From: Gammaproteobacteria bacterium
GTDB lineage: Bacteria > Pseudomonadota > Gammaproteobacteria > Steroidobacterales > Steroidobacteraceae
Length of the DNA stretch: 64,000 bases
Direction of reading: 5' to 3'
NCBI GenBank assembly: GCA_020029535.1
Contig: JAIBJM010000005.1
Location: 1 to 64,000, forward strand
This document shows, piece by piece, positions 49,325 through 57,421 of this stretch (its first letter is position 1; each line of letters begins with the position of its first letter). The position numbers were made by a program, and so were the translations under genes. The notes under the pieces were generated by a model that was not told the origin of the DNA, did no database searches, and was given only the letters and a program-made list of their open reading frames with translations.

Positions 49325-50827
49325 ATGATTCGTGCCCTTGCCCTGCTTGCAGTCCTGCTTTCCATGCCCGCCGTTGCGGGCAATGCATCGGCTCCGCTGC
49401 CGGTCGATCCCAGGGGCTTCATTGATGCGGAGCTGCAGGCACATCCGGGCCAAACCGGCTCCTACGTGCTGGAGCGCGGCGAACAGGCGTTGCTCGCGCG
49501 GGCCTGGCTGGTGGACCACGCCCGTCACAGCATCGAAGTGCAGTATTTCATCTGGAGTACCGACAACATCGGCATCCTCGCTTCCGAAGCACTGCTGCGC
49601 GCAGCCAACCGCGGTGTGAAGGTGCGGGTGATTGTGGACGATCTGCTGATGGATGCGCCGGACAAGACGCTGCTGGCGTTGGCGCACCACCCCGACATGG
49701 ATATCCGCATCTACAACCCGGTGCACTCGGTGGGCGTTCCCTGGTACCGGCGACTGCTGAATCTGGTCACGAACTTCCGTGGTGCCAACCAGCGCATGCA
49801 TGACAAGACGCTGATTGTTGATGGCGAGCTGGCCATAACCGGTGGCCGCAACATGGCTGATGAGTATTTCGACTATGACCACGCCTACAACTTCCGCGAT
49901 CGCGACGCGCTGGTGATTGGTGCCGTGGTACCGCAGATCCGTGCGAGCTTCGAGCGCTTCTGGGCCAGTGCTCTCAGCCAGCCAGTGGCAACGCTGTATA
50001 GTGCCCATTCGCTGATGCGCAAGCACGCCACGGTCATGGATGCAGAGGTCCAGCAGATCTACGCCGAACTGGGTGCCTATGCCTCGGACCGGCGCAACTT
50101 TGCACCCGACGTCCGCGGCGCCATCGATGCGATACCGGCGAACTTCCCGGCGCTGGCAGCGGCGCTGGTCTGGGGCCAAGTGGACTTCATCAGCGATGTG
50201 CCGGGCAAGAACGACGGCAAGGCGGGATTTGGCGGAGGCGGCCTGAGTACGGCGGCATTGGCGGCACTGCTGCAGGGCGCGCAGCGCGAGGTGCTGATCC
50301 AGTCTCCCTATCTGGTGCTCTCGGCTCCTGCCATGGAGTTGTTCGGCGCAATGATCACGCGCGGTGTGCGGGTGCGCATCAGCACCAACTCGCTGGCGTC
50401 GACAGACAATCTCCAGGCTTTCGGCGGTTATCGGGCACAGCGGCGCAAGCTCCTGCGCCTGGGGATCGATGTGCGCGAGTACAGGCCCGATCCGCTCGTC
50501 CAGCGTGAAGTGATGCAACGCTATGAGGCGCTGCGTGCAGAGGCGCCGGTGTTCGCATTGCACGCCAAGACCCTGGTGGTGGACCGCGCCGTGGTCTTCG
50601 TCGGGACCTACAACCTTGATCCACGCTCCGAGAACCTGAACACGGAAATGGGCGTGGTGATCCGCAATGCGGACCAGGCCGCCACGGTGGCAGCCGCCAT
50701 CGAGACCGACATGCTGTCTGGGAACAGCTGGAGCGCAGCCAGCGACAAGCCGGACCGCTTTGCGTCGTGGGGCAAGCGGTTTCGTGCCTGGTTCTGGGGC
50801 ATCATGCCGATCAAGGCGCTGCTGTAA
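49325..50827 (+). CDS. Phospholipase-D-superfamily enzyme (cardiolipin-synthase-like), secreted
   Basis: The 500-aa protein has a signal peptide (residues 1-19) and two complete HKD motifs: H159-x-K161 with D166 (HDKTLIVDGELAITGGRN) and H413-x-K415 with D420 (HAKTLVVDRAVVFVGTYN). Two motifs make one active site for phosphodiester transfer, as in ClsC-type synthases or phospholipases. A signal peptide suggests action at the periplasmic membrane face. TAGACT ends six bases before the ATG and no Shine-Dalgarno is seen. The next gene starts four bases after its stop, so it heads the cluster. Confidence 0.92.
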   Translation: MIRALALLAVLLSMPAVAGNASAPLPVDPRGFIDAELQAHPGQTGSYVLERGEQALLARAWLVDHARHSIEVQYFIWSTDNIGILASEALLRAANRGVKVRVIVDDLLMDAPDKTLLALAHHPDMDIRIYNPVHSVGVPWYRRLLNLVTNFRGANQRMHDKTLIVDGELAITGGRNMADEYFDYDHAYNFRDRDALVIGAVVPQIRASFERFWASALSQPVATLYSAHSLMRKHATVMDAEVQQIYAELGAYASDRRNFAPDVRGAIDAIPANFPALAAALVWGQVDFISDVPGKNDGKAGFGGGGLSTAALAALLQGAQREVLIQSPYLVLSAPAMELFGAMITRGVRVRISTNSLASTDNLQAFGGYRAQRRKLLRLGIDVREYRPDPLVQREVMQRYEALRAEAPVFALHAKTLVVDRAVVFVGTYNLDPRSENLNTEMGVVIRNADQAATVAAAIETDMLSGNSWSAASDKPDRFASWGKRFRAWFWGIMPIKALL

Positions 50828-50831
50828 TCCC

Positions 50832-51392
50832 ATGCCCACAACCAACCAGCTGCTGATCAACCTGATTCTTTACGGACTGCTGCCGCTGTGGGGCATCACC
50901 GGCTTCATTGACTGGTACTGCCATCGCGCCACTGGCATCGAACGTACCTCCGGCCTGCGGGAATCACTGATCCATTCGCTCATGGGTGTACAGCTCGGAA
51001 TTCCGATCATGCTCTGCCTGCTGTTCCAGGTGAACGTGCTGGTGCTGCTGATCTGCTTCGCTGCATTCCTGCTGCATGAGGCGGTGGCGCACTATGACGT
51101 GCACTACTCCGCGCCGAAGCGAACGATCAGCATCTGGGAGGTGCATGTCCACAACTACATGGCCACCATTCCGCTCTATCTGTTGATGCTGATTATGGTG
51201 CTTAATTGGGATGTGGTGCTGAAACTGGTTCATCTGCAGTGGGCGGGTCAGTTCACGCTGCGGCGATTGCCAGCGCCACAGGGTGGGTCCAGCTACCTGC
51301 GCGGCTACCTGCTGTTCATGTTCGTGTTGTGCGTAGTGCCATACATCGAAGAGAACCTGCGTTGCCTGCGGGCGCGCGGGCGCGCAGCTTGA
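50832..51392 (+). CDS. Histidine-rich polytopic membrane protein
   Basis: The 186-aa protein has about four to five spans (residues 7-26, 46-64, 65-82, 111-127, 157-172). Between them lie clustered His motifs: D27WYCH31, H82EAVAHYDVH91 (H-x4-H-x3-H) and H105VH107. The arrangement recalls membrane diiron hydroxylases or desaturases but is not an exact match, so no function is assigned. It is coupled to the phospholipase-D gene and overlaps the ketosynthase start (TTGA). Its place in the cluster suggests work on a lipid or acyl product. Confidence 0.75.
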   Translation: MPTTNQLLINLILYGLLPLWGITGFIDWYCHRATGIERTSGLRESLIHSLMGVQLGIPIMLCLLFQVNVLVLLICFAAFLLHEAVAHYDVHYSAPKRTISIWEVHVHNYMATIPLYLLMLIMVLNWDVVLKLVHLQWAGQFTLRRLPAPQGGSSYLRGYLLFMFVLCVVPYIEENLRCLRARGRAA

Positions 51393-52501
51393 GTGCCTAT
51401 GTCACAAGCACCGGCTCCTTCCTGCCCGGACCACCGATCGACAACGACCAGATCGAGGATATCCTCGGATTGATCGATGGCCGTCCCAGCCGTTTGAAGT
51501 CGCGCATCCTGAAGGCCAACGGCATCCGCACGCGGCACTACGCCATGGATCGGGAGCATCGCACCACCCACAGCAACACCGAGCTTGCAGTGGCTGCGGC
51601 CCGCCACTGCATGCAGGCTTCGCCCGTGCCGATGCGTTCGCTGCGACTGCTCAGCTGCGCGACCACCCAGGGTGATCTGGTCATTCCCGGCTTCGGCAGC
51701 ATGGTGCAGGCCGGGCTTGGTATGCCGGAGGTGGAGTTGCACACCACGCATGGCATCTGCTCCAGCGGCGTAATGGCGATCCGGGCGGCGGTGAATTCGT
51801 TGCGTGTCGGTGACCAGCCCAATGCGCTGGTGGTGGTCAGCGAGCTGGCCTCGCGGCTCTTCAAGCACACCCGCTACGAGGCGGCCGGCGGCCAGTTCAA
51901 CATGGATTTCGACGCGGAGTTCCTGCGCTGGATGCTTTCCGATGGCGCGGGCGCCTGGCTGCTGGAGCGCGAACCGCGCGGCCGCTGCCTGCGGGTGGAC
52001 TGGATCCGCAGCTATTCGCATGCTGATTCGTTGCCGGTGTGCATGAGCATCGGCCGTCCCACCGACAGCACCGACGGCCGCAGCTGGCAGGACTTTCCCA
52101 CCTATGCCGAGGCAGAAGCCGCCGGCGCATTGCTGATCCGCCAGGATGTGCGATTGCTGGACCACATCGTGAAACTGGGAGTGGACGGCGCGCTGCGCCT
52201 GATTGGCGAGGGCCTGCTGGACATGCAGCGGCTGGATCATCTGCTCTGCCACTATTCCTCGCATCACTTCCGCAGCCGCATCTTCGACATGCTGCAGATG
52301 TGCGGCGCCGGCGTGCCCGATGAAAAATGGTTCACCAACCTGTATACCAAGGGCAATACGGGCTGCGCCTCGATCCTGATCATGCTGGATGATTTCCTCA
52401 AGGAAGGCCGGGCGCAGCCTGGCGAGACCCTGTTGTGCGTGGTGCCGGAAAGCGGGCGCTTCAACATGGCCTACATGCATTTCACCGTGGTGGAGACCTG
52501 A
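51389..52501 (+). CDS. FabH-like beta-ketoacyl synthase III family enzyme
   Basis: The 370-aa thiolase-fold protein keeps the full KAS III triad: C124 in HGICSSGVMA, H288 in CHYSSHH and N323 in KGNTGCASI. It should thus form carbon-carbon bonds from an acyl thioester. It is not the housekeeping FabH: motifs around the triad differ and no fab genes are near. The start is TTG at 51389 (frame MSAYVTSTGSFLPG), overlapping the upstream stop. It overlaps the oxygenase gene by one base (TGATG). The substrate is unknown; no acyl carrier protein is encoded nearby. Confidence 0.88.
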   Translation: MSAYVTSTGSFLPGPPIDNDQIEDILGLIDGRPSRLKSRILKANGIRTRHYAMDREHRTTHSNTELAVAAARHCMQASPVPMRSLRLLSCATTQGDLVIPGFGSMVQAGLGMPEVELHTTHGICSSGVMAIRAAVNSLRVGDQPNALVVVSELASRLFKHTRYEAAGGQFNMDFDAEFLRWMLSDGAGAWLLEREPRGRCLRVDWIRSYSHADSLPVCMSIGRPTDSTDGRSWQDFPTYAEAEAAGALLIRQDVRLLDHIVKLGVDGALRLIGEGLLDMQRLDHLLCHYSSHHFRSRIFDMLQMCGAGVPDEKWFTNLYTKGNTGCASILIMLDDFLKEGRAQPGETLLCVVPESGRFNMAYMHFTVVET

Positions 52502-53205
52502 TGGCGGAGACCGTAGTCCTGGCGCGGCCGGAGCAGCTGTCCGAAGCAGGGCAAGCTGCATTGCGCGGGCTGATGCGCGCCTGGTTCGACTTCGAACGGC
52601 GCCTGTCGCGCGTGCCGATGATTCAGCGGCTGGAGATCGGTACCTTCACGAAGGCGGACTACCTGCAGCTGCTGTTGAACCTGCGCCAGCAGGTTGTCGA
52701 AGGCTCGCGCTGGATCAGCCGCTGCGCCTCGAGTTTCGATCGGGACCATGCGGATATCCGCTCGGTGATCCTCGGGCACGCGCATGAGGAGCATCGCGAC
52801 TATGAGGTGCTGGAGCACGACTACGTGACGGCCGGGGGCGATCTGGCAGCGATTCGTTCACACCTGCGCAATCCGGGTTCCGAAGCCCTGCATGGCTACA
52901 TGATGTATCGCGCCAGCGAACCGAATCCGGTCGGGCTGCTGGGCGCCATGTGGATCGTGGAAGGGCTGGGCGAGAAGATGGCGAAGGACTGGGCAATGCG
53001 AATCAGCGACCTGCCCGGTGTCGGTGAGGCCGGCACGCGCTTCTTGCGCTATCACGGCCAGAACGACCAGAACCATCTGAGCAAGCTCTATGCCCTGCTG
53101 GACCGATTGTGCACCAGCGAGGCAATTGCCGCGGATATCCTGCGCACGGCCGCCGTGGTAGGCCGGCTGTACGCGCTGCAGCTGGAGGAAGTCGATGTCG
53201 AGTGA
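52501..53205 (+). CDS. Haem-oxygenase-like diiron oxygenase
   Basis: The 234-aa helical protein fits the iron-containing redox enzyme family (TenA/UndA/CADD fold). Candidate ligands are E67, the H95-E96-E97-H98 segment, E105-H106, E154 (MWIVEGLGEK) and H185-x3-D189-x2-H192. That last spacing is the HxxxDxxH pattern of CADD-type diiron enzymes. Family members cleave or desaturate fatty acids and amino acids with O2. Coupling to a ketosynthase gene suggests oxidation of an acyl or beta-keto product. The precise reaction is unknown. Confidence 0.83.
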   Translation: MAETVVLARPEQLSEAGQAALRGLMRAWFDFERRLSRVPMIQRLEIGTFTKADYLQLLLNLRQQVVEGSRWISRCASSFDRDHADIRSVILGHAHEEHRDYEVLEHDYVTAGGDLAAIRSHLRNPGSEALHGYMMYRASEPNPVGLLGAMWIVEGLGEKMAKDWAMRISDLPGVGEAGTRFLRYHGQNDQNHLSKLYALLDRLCTSEAIAADILRTAAVVGRLYALQLEEVDVE

Positions 53206-54037
53206 TCCACGCGGACCCGTTCACAGCGCATACCTGCAGGCAATCGCGGTCGACAACTCGCTGCCCATCAGTCCGGCGGCCATCAAGCTGTGGATGCGTG
53301 ATCTCGAGAACCCGCTGCGCTGGATCGTGCGGCCGGTGCTGCAGTTGGTCTTCGCGGCGCTGTTGCACCTGACCTGGGCGCTCAAGCGTCTGCCACTGCC
53401 GCAGTTCCGTGCCCACGGCCTGCTGCAGCAGACGATCTGCGCCTTCTGCCGAAATTTCGTCACGCCCGAAGCCAACCAGCTGATCCTGCGGCATTTCGCC
53501 ACCGAGTCGAACCTGTTGAATTTCCTGCGCGATAACAGTGGTGGCTGCGTGCAGCCGCTGACGCTGTATCCACGGCGGATCGATGACATGCTACGCATGA
53601 CCTTCGTCGATCACGACCAGGAACTGTTCCGCATGATGCGTGACCTGGGACGCTGGAATCACGCGCGGGCCGCCGCTCGGGCTGCAGACCTCGACTGGAG
53701 CCACTGGCGGACCATCGACATCACCGATCAGGGACATCCACGGCGCTGGACGCAGGTACTCGACTTCGAGACCTCGCACGCGCTGTTCATGTGCCTGTTC
53801 TGCCTGCTGCTGAAGCGCGATGAATACCGCGACGCCATCAACGGTTTCAATCTCGATCAATCGATCGCGATCCGCATCGGCCAGCTGATCGGTGATCCGC
53901 GGCTGGCCGAGATGGCCTACAACAAGTATCCGCATTACATGGTCGGGCCATGGAACCTGGGGCAACGGTTCCTGATGCACGGATTTTTCACCGAATACCT
54001 GCACGAACGACTGGAACATTTCAGGGCTGCAGCTTGA
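53195..54037 (+). CDS. Unknown protein of the ketosynthase/oxygenase cluster
   Basis: No family is claimed for this 280-aa protein. It has a hydrophobic helix at about residues 46-62 (WIVRPVLQLVFAALLHLTWA), so it is probably membrane-associated. The rest is helical with His/acidic clusters (LRHFATESNLLNF, FVDHDQELFRMMRDLG, VLDFETSHALFMCLF). These could be metal ligands of another ferritin-like or HO-like domain; that is speculation. The ATG overlaps the oxygenase gene by 11 bases. It ends the coupled set of five genes. Confidence 0.75.
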   Translation: MSSDPRGPVHSAYLQAIAVDNSLPISPAAIKLWMRDLENPLRWIVRPVLQLVFAALLHLTWALKRLPLPQFRAHGLLQQTICAFCRNFVTPEANQLILRHFATESNLLNFLRDNSGGCVQPLTLYPRRIDDMLRMTFVDHDQELFRMMRDLGRWNHARAAARAADLDWSHWRTIDITDQGHPRRWTQVLDFETSHALFMCLFCLLLKRDEYRDAINGFNLDQSIAIRIGQLIGDPRLAEMAYNKYPHYMVGPWNLGQRFLMHGFFTEYLHERLEHFRAAA

Positions 54038-54126
54038 GTCTTGCCGTCCTGCGCATGCCATTGTGGGGAGGCTTCTTCCTGCGCGTCTTGCCAGACCAAC
54101 CATCGAGGACTAACTTCCCGACTGGC

Positions 54127-54993
54127 ATGGACACGCGGCAATCACCCTGCTCCCGGCAATTCCCGCGGGCGCGGCCTTCGATCCGGGTCGCAGCGCTCGC
54201 AGCTGCATTGCTGTCGTGCACTGGAGTCGCTGGCGCTGCGGATCCGCTCGAGGATCGCTTCGCGCTCACGCTGGGCACATATTTCCTGTCCTCGGACACC
54301 ACCCTGCGCGTCGACGAATTGCGCGGCGTGGGCGTAGGTACGGAATTCGAGGTCGAAGACGTGTTCCACTTCGACGAGGATACGGTCTTCCGTGTGGAGG
54401 GCGCGTGGCGATTTCGGCCGCGTCACAGCCTGCGCCTCATGTACTTCGAGAGCGACCGGACGCGCACCGACACCATCGACCGCAACATCGAGTTCGGCGA
54501 CGAATCCTTCCCGCTCGGGGCGTCGGCGACCATGCGCTTCGAATTCACCATCATGGAGCTGGCTTATCGCTACGCATTCCTGAAACGTGACAATCTCGAA
54601 CTCGCGGGCTCCTTCGGTGTTCACAACATCGAGTTCAAGACGGCGCTGCACGCCTCGATCGCATCACCCGGCTTGGGCAGTATCTCCGCGCAGGACGATG
54701 CCTCCACCGACGCGCCTTTGCCCGTGGTCGGGCTGGGTTTCACGTGGCGCATGGGCGAGAACATCTATCTGCAGGCGCATGCCCAGTACTTCCAGGTGAA
54801 GTACGGCGACATCGAAGGCAGCCTGCTGAACTACCAGGCAGGGGTGCTGTGGCAGTTCTCGCAGCATGTCGGCATGGGCGCGGCTTACAACCTGTTCGAC
54901 CTCGGCATCAAAGCGGACGCCGCCGACTCCTTCCGCGGCAAGCTCGACTGGCAATACGCAGGGCCACAGCTCTACCTGCGTGCGGCATTCTAG
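54127..54993 (+). CDS. Predicted outer-membrane beta-barrel protein
   Basis: The 288-aa protein has a long N-region with a signal peptide (hydrophobic RVAALAAALLSCTGVAGAAD, about residues 19-39). Regularly alternating beta strands follow (RFALTLGTYFLSSDTTLRVD, MGENIYLQAHAQYFQVKYGD) to a C-terminal aromatic residue (LYLRAAF), the BAM signal. It is therefore a small barrel with a size near OmpW/OmpA-type porins. It lies 89 bases after the lipid-like cluster and might be the exit route for its product, which is only inferred. Confidence 0.78.
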   Translation: MDTRQSPCSRQFPRARPSIRVAALAAALLSCTGVAGAADPLEDRFALTLGTYFLSSDTTLRVDELRGVGVGTEFEVEDVFHFDEDTVFRVEGAWRFRPRHSLRLMYFESDRTRTDTIDRNIEFGDESFPLGASATMRFEFTIMELAYRYAFLKRDNLELAGSFGVHNIEFKTALHASIASPGLGSISAQDDASTDAPLPVVGLGFTWRMGENIYLQAHAQYFQVKYGDIEGSLLNYQAGVLWQFSQHVGMGAAYNLFDLGIKADAADSFRGKLDWQYAGPQLYLRAAF

Positions 54994-55039
54994 GTCTCGA
55001 AGTAGCCTGGAGACCGGACGTCAGGGCAAGATCAGGCGA

Positions 55040-55846
55040 ATGACGTCGAACACGCCGACACGGTCGCCGAGCTCACCTCGCCATGGCGTGGCGCGGGTGA
55101 TCTCAAAGATGGGTTTGGGTTCGCGAACACAGGCTGCGCAGTGGGTGAGCGCGGGGCGCGTTCGCGTCAACGGCCGCGTGGTTCACGATGCGGAATTTCC
55201 TGTCCGTCAGGGAGTGGATCGTGTCGACATTGATGGGCAGGTATCGACATCGGCGGGGCGACTGGTATTGATGTTGAACAAGCCGCGCGGTCTGGTTACC
55301 ACAGTGAAAGATGAGCAGGGCCGCGATACGGTCTACAGCTGCTTCGCAGGTGCGGATCTGCCGTGGCTGGCGCCGGTCGGACGTCTCGACAAGGCCAGTG
55401 AAGGACTGCTGCTGTTCACCAACGACCCCGCCTGGGCGGCTGACATCACTGATCCGAAGAGCGGGCAGTCAAAGACCTACCACGTGCAGATCGACAGGCT
55501 GCCGGACGCGGCCCTGCTCGCTTCGCTTGAGAACGGCGTCGCTGTGGGTGACGAATGCCTGACTGTGAAGTCGGCGCGATGCCTGCGCAGCGGGGACAAG
55601 AACTCGTGGCTGGAGATCATCCTGGACGAGGGACGCAACCGACAGATACGACGAATGCTGGCGGCCCTGGACGTGACGGTGCTGCGCCTGGTGCGCGTAG
55701 CTGTTGGTGGACTGAACCTCGGCGACCTGCCCAAGGGTCAGTGGCGGATGCTTACCGGGCCGGAAATCGATTCACTTACTCCGCGACCGGAGGCAGCGGT
55801 TCACCGCGGGCATACAACCACAGCTCACCCAGCGCGTGATGGATGA
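55040..55846 (+). CDS. Pseudouridine synthase, RsuA/RluB/E/F family
   Basis: The 268-aa enzyme has an S4 RNA-binding domain (GVARVISKMGLGSRTQAAQW, VSAGRVRVNGRVV) and a catalytic domain with the Asp in PVGRLDKASEGLLLFTND. Conserved NKPRGLVTT and DEGRNRQIRRMLAALDVTVL follow. The RsuA group modifies 16S or 23S rRNA; which member this is cannot be fixed. Its 3' end overlaps the convergent kinase gene by 71 bases, so transcription of the two may interfere. Confidence 0.9.
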   Translation: MTSNTPTRSPSSPRHGVARVISKMGLGSRTQAAQWVSAGRVRVNGRVVHDAEFPVRQGVDRVDIDGQVSTSAGRLVLMLNKPRGLVTTVKDEQGRDTVYSCFAGADLPWLAPVGRLDKASEGLLLFTNDPAWAADITDPKSGQSKTYHVQIDRLPDAALLASLENGVAVGDECLTVKSARCLRSGDKNSWLEIILDEGRNRQIRRMLAALDVTVLRLVRVAVGGLNLGDLPKGQWRMLTGPEIDSLTPRPEAAVHRGHTTTAHPARDG

Positions 55847-56606
55847 TGACGGCAGCTTCCAGCGCTGCGACACGTGGCGACAGTTGCGCGGCCTCGAGCA
55901 GCACGGCCTGCGCGGCGCGGGCCGCAGGATAGTAGGCCAGCACCGCGGCCACATCGAAGACCGGATCGGCCAGCTGTGCGTATTCCCAGTCCAGCAACCA
56001 CAGCCGCTCGCCGTCCAGGATATTGCCGTGCACCGGATCGCCGTGGACGATGACGCCCGGTTGTCGCTCCGCGGCCAGCGCCGCATCGGCCCGCTGGATC
56101 TTCCGCAACAGTCGCAGCACGCGGCGCGTGGTGTCGGTATCCGGTGGCTCGCGGCCACCGATGTAGCCGTGCGCAATGGACACCGGATCGAACGAGGCCA
56201 CCGCCGGCGGCGGCAGCCGATGCAGCTGCGCCAGCCGCTCGCCCAGCCGCTGCAGCTGCGCCGGATCCGCATAGTCCTGCGGCGTCCAGCAGCGGCCGGG
56301 CAGGAATTCGCACACCCATGCATCGAGCGCGGCCGACTTGGCGATAATGCGCGGCGCCAGACCGGCCGCGGCGGCTACTGAATGCAGTTGCAGTTCGCGC
56401 CATCGTTCGACACCGGGACGGCGCCAGTCCGGGCCGTCCAGCCGCAGCACGAAGCGACCCTCGGCCGTATCGACGCGCCATACCTCGTTGACACTGCCAC
56501 CGCGCAGCGGCTCGATGCGCAGCGGCGGCCCTTGCGCAGCGCCGGGCACCAGCGCCAGCGCCGCGGGCGGTATCAGGTGCCCTGCTGGCGGTAGCGCTTC
56601 AGCCAT
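55776..56606 (-). CDS. APH/choline-kinase-fold kinase (candidate thiamine kinase)
   Basis: The 276-aa protein has LRGGSVNEVWRVDTAEGRFV (nucleotide loop, about residue 34 on). The catalytic set is H188-G-D190 (VIVHGDPVHGNILDG) with N195, and D206 in LLDWEYAQLADPVFDVA. This is the APH/ChoK/ThiK fold. It is the last gene of the TPP-riboswitch operon, overlapping pnuT-like by 34 bases. Phosphorylation of imported thiamine or a precursor is therefore the most likely role. Pure sequence would equally allow choline or an amino sugar. Confidence 0.8.
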   Translation of the reverse strand: MAEALPPAGHLIPPAALALVPGAAQGPPLRIEPLRGGSVNEVWRVDTAEGRFVLRLDGPDWRRPGVERWRELQLHSVAAAAGLAPRIIAKSAALDAWVCEFLPGRCWTPQDYADPAQLQRLGERLAQLHRLPPPAVASFDPVSIAHGYIGGREPPDTDTTRRVLRLLRKIQRADAALAAERQPGVIVHGDPVHGNILDGERLWLLDWEYAQLADPVFDVAAVLAYYPAARAAQAVLLEAAQLSPRVAALEAAVIIHHALGELWLYARGEPLPPVAE

Positions 56607-57166
56607 GCCTGAAAACCAAAGACCGCCACGATCATGTAGCAGCCGAACAGTGCTGCGGTAAATGGATGATCCTGCTGCACGAACAGGAACACGCCCAGCG
56701 CATCGGCGGCTATCCAGTACAGCCAGTTCTGCAGCACCGAACGCGCCACCAGCCAGGTGGCCAGCAGACTGATGCCGGTGCACAGCGAATCCACCAGCGG
56801 CCAGGCGGCCTGCGTTTCGGCGGCCAGCCACTGCGCACTGAGCGCACTCAGCGACACGATGATCACCGCCGCCAGCAGATGTCGCGGCCAGCGCCAGCTG
56901 TAGACCCGGCCGCCCTCGTCATGGGCATTGCGCGTCCAGCTGTACCAGCCGTAGGCCGACATCGCCACATAGTAGGCCTGCAGCGCCGACTGCATCGGCA
57001 GCTGCGCGCGCGCTGCCAGCCAGACATAGATCGATGAACTGACGGCGCCCGCCACCCAGCCCCAGCGGTTGCGCCGTGCAATCAGCACCACGTAGACCAG
57101 CCCGGCCACCACAGCCACGGCCTCGAGCAACGAGACCTGCCGCAGCGCCTGCCAGGTCTCGTTCAC
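56573..57166 (-). CDS. PnuC-family transporter, probably thiamine (PnuT-like)
   Basis: The 197-aa protein has seven predicted spans and the PnuC-family signatures NRWGWVAGAVSSSIYVWLAA, YYVAMSAYGWYSW and NWLYWIAADALGVFLF. PnuC proteins facilitate vitamin uptake (nicotinamide riboside, riboflavin, thiamine), with trapping by a kinase. Here the riboswitch, the small binding-type protein and the kinase in the same operon point to thiamine (PnuT). It overlaps the upstream gene by four bases and the kinase gene by 34. Confidence 0.88.
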   Translation of the reverse strand: MNETWQALRQVSLLEAVAVVAGLVYVVLIARRNRWGWVAGAVSSSIYVWLAARAQLPMQSALQAYYVAMSAYGWYSWTRNAHDEGGRVYSWRWPRHLLAAVIIVSLSALSAQWLAAETQAAWPLVDSLCTGISLLATWLVARSVLQNWLYWIAADALGVFLFVQQDHPFTAALFGCYMIVAVFGFQAWLKRYRQQGT

Positions 57167-57414
57167 CGTGCGGCGGCCAGCGGCCCCAGCACCTTCATCA
57201 CGAACACCGCCTTGTCGTTGTCGGCAAAGCTGCGGCGCATCTCGGCGTTGAGCAGAGGCATCAGCCGGTCGAACTCGCCGAAGATCTGCGTGCTCATGCT
57301 GTTGGTGACCACGCGCAGCCCGCCATGCGCATTGATGCGATCGATGAAGGACTGGATCGGCGGAATGTAGTCGGGGTTCAACGGATACAGGCTGATCTCG
57401 ACGCCGATTTCCAT
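57163..57414 (-). CDS. Small thiamine-binding-type protein (MTH1187/YkoF-like fold)
   Basis: The 83-aa protein reads MEIGVEISLYPLNPDYIPPI ... VVTNSMSTQIFGEFDRLMPL ending FVMKVLGPLAAAR. The ferredoxin-like pattern and the 'SLYPL ... TNSMSTQIFGE' signature fit the YkoF/MTH1187 group, members of which bind thiamine or HMP. A GTG-CAT-ATG run offers two starts; ATG at 57414 was taken. It lies 7 bases after the TonB receptor stop and overlaps the PnuC-type gene by four bases. Confidence 0.75.
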   Translation of the reverse strand: MEIGVEISLYPLNPDYIPPIQSFIDRINAHGGLRVVTNSMSTQIFGEFDRLMPLLNAEMRRSFADNDKAVFVMKVLGPLAAAR

Positions 57415-57421
57415 ATGCACC

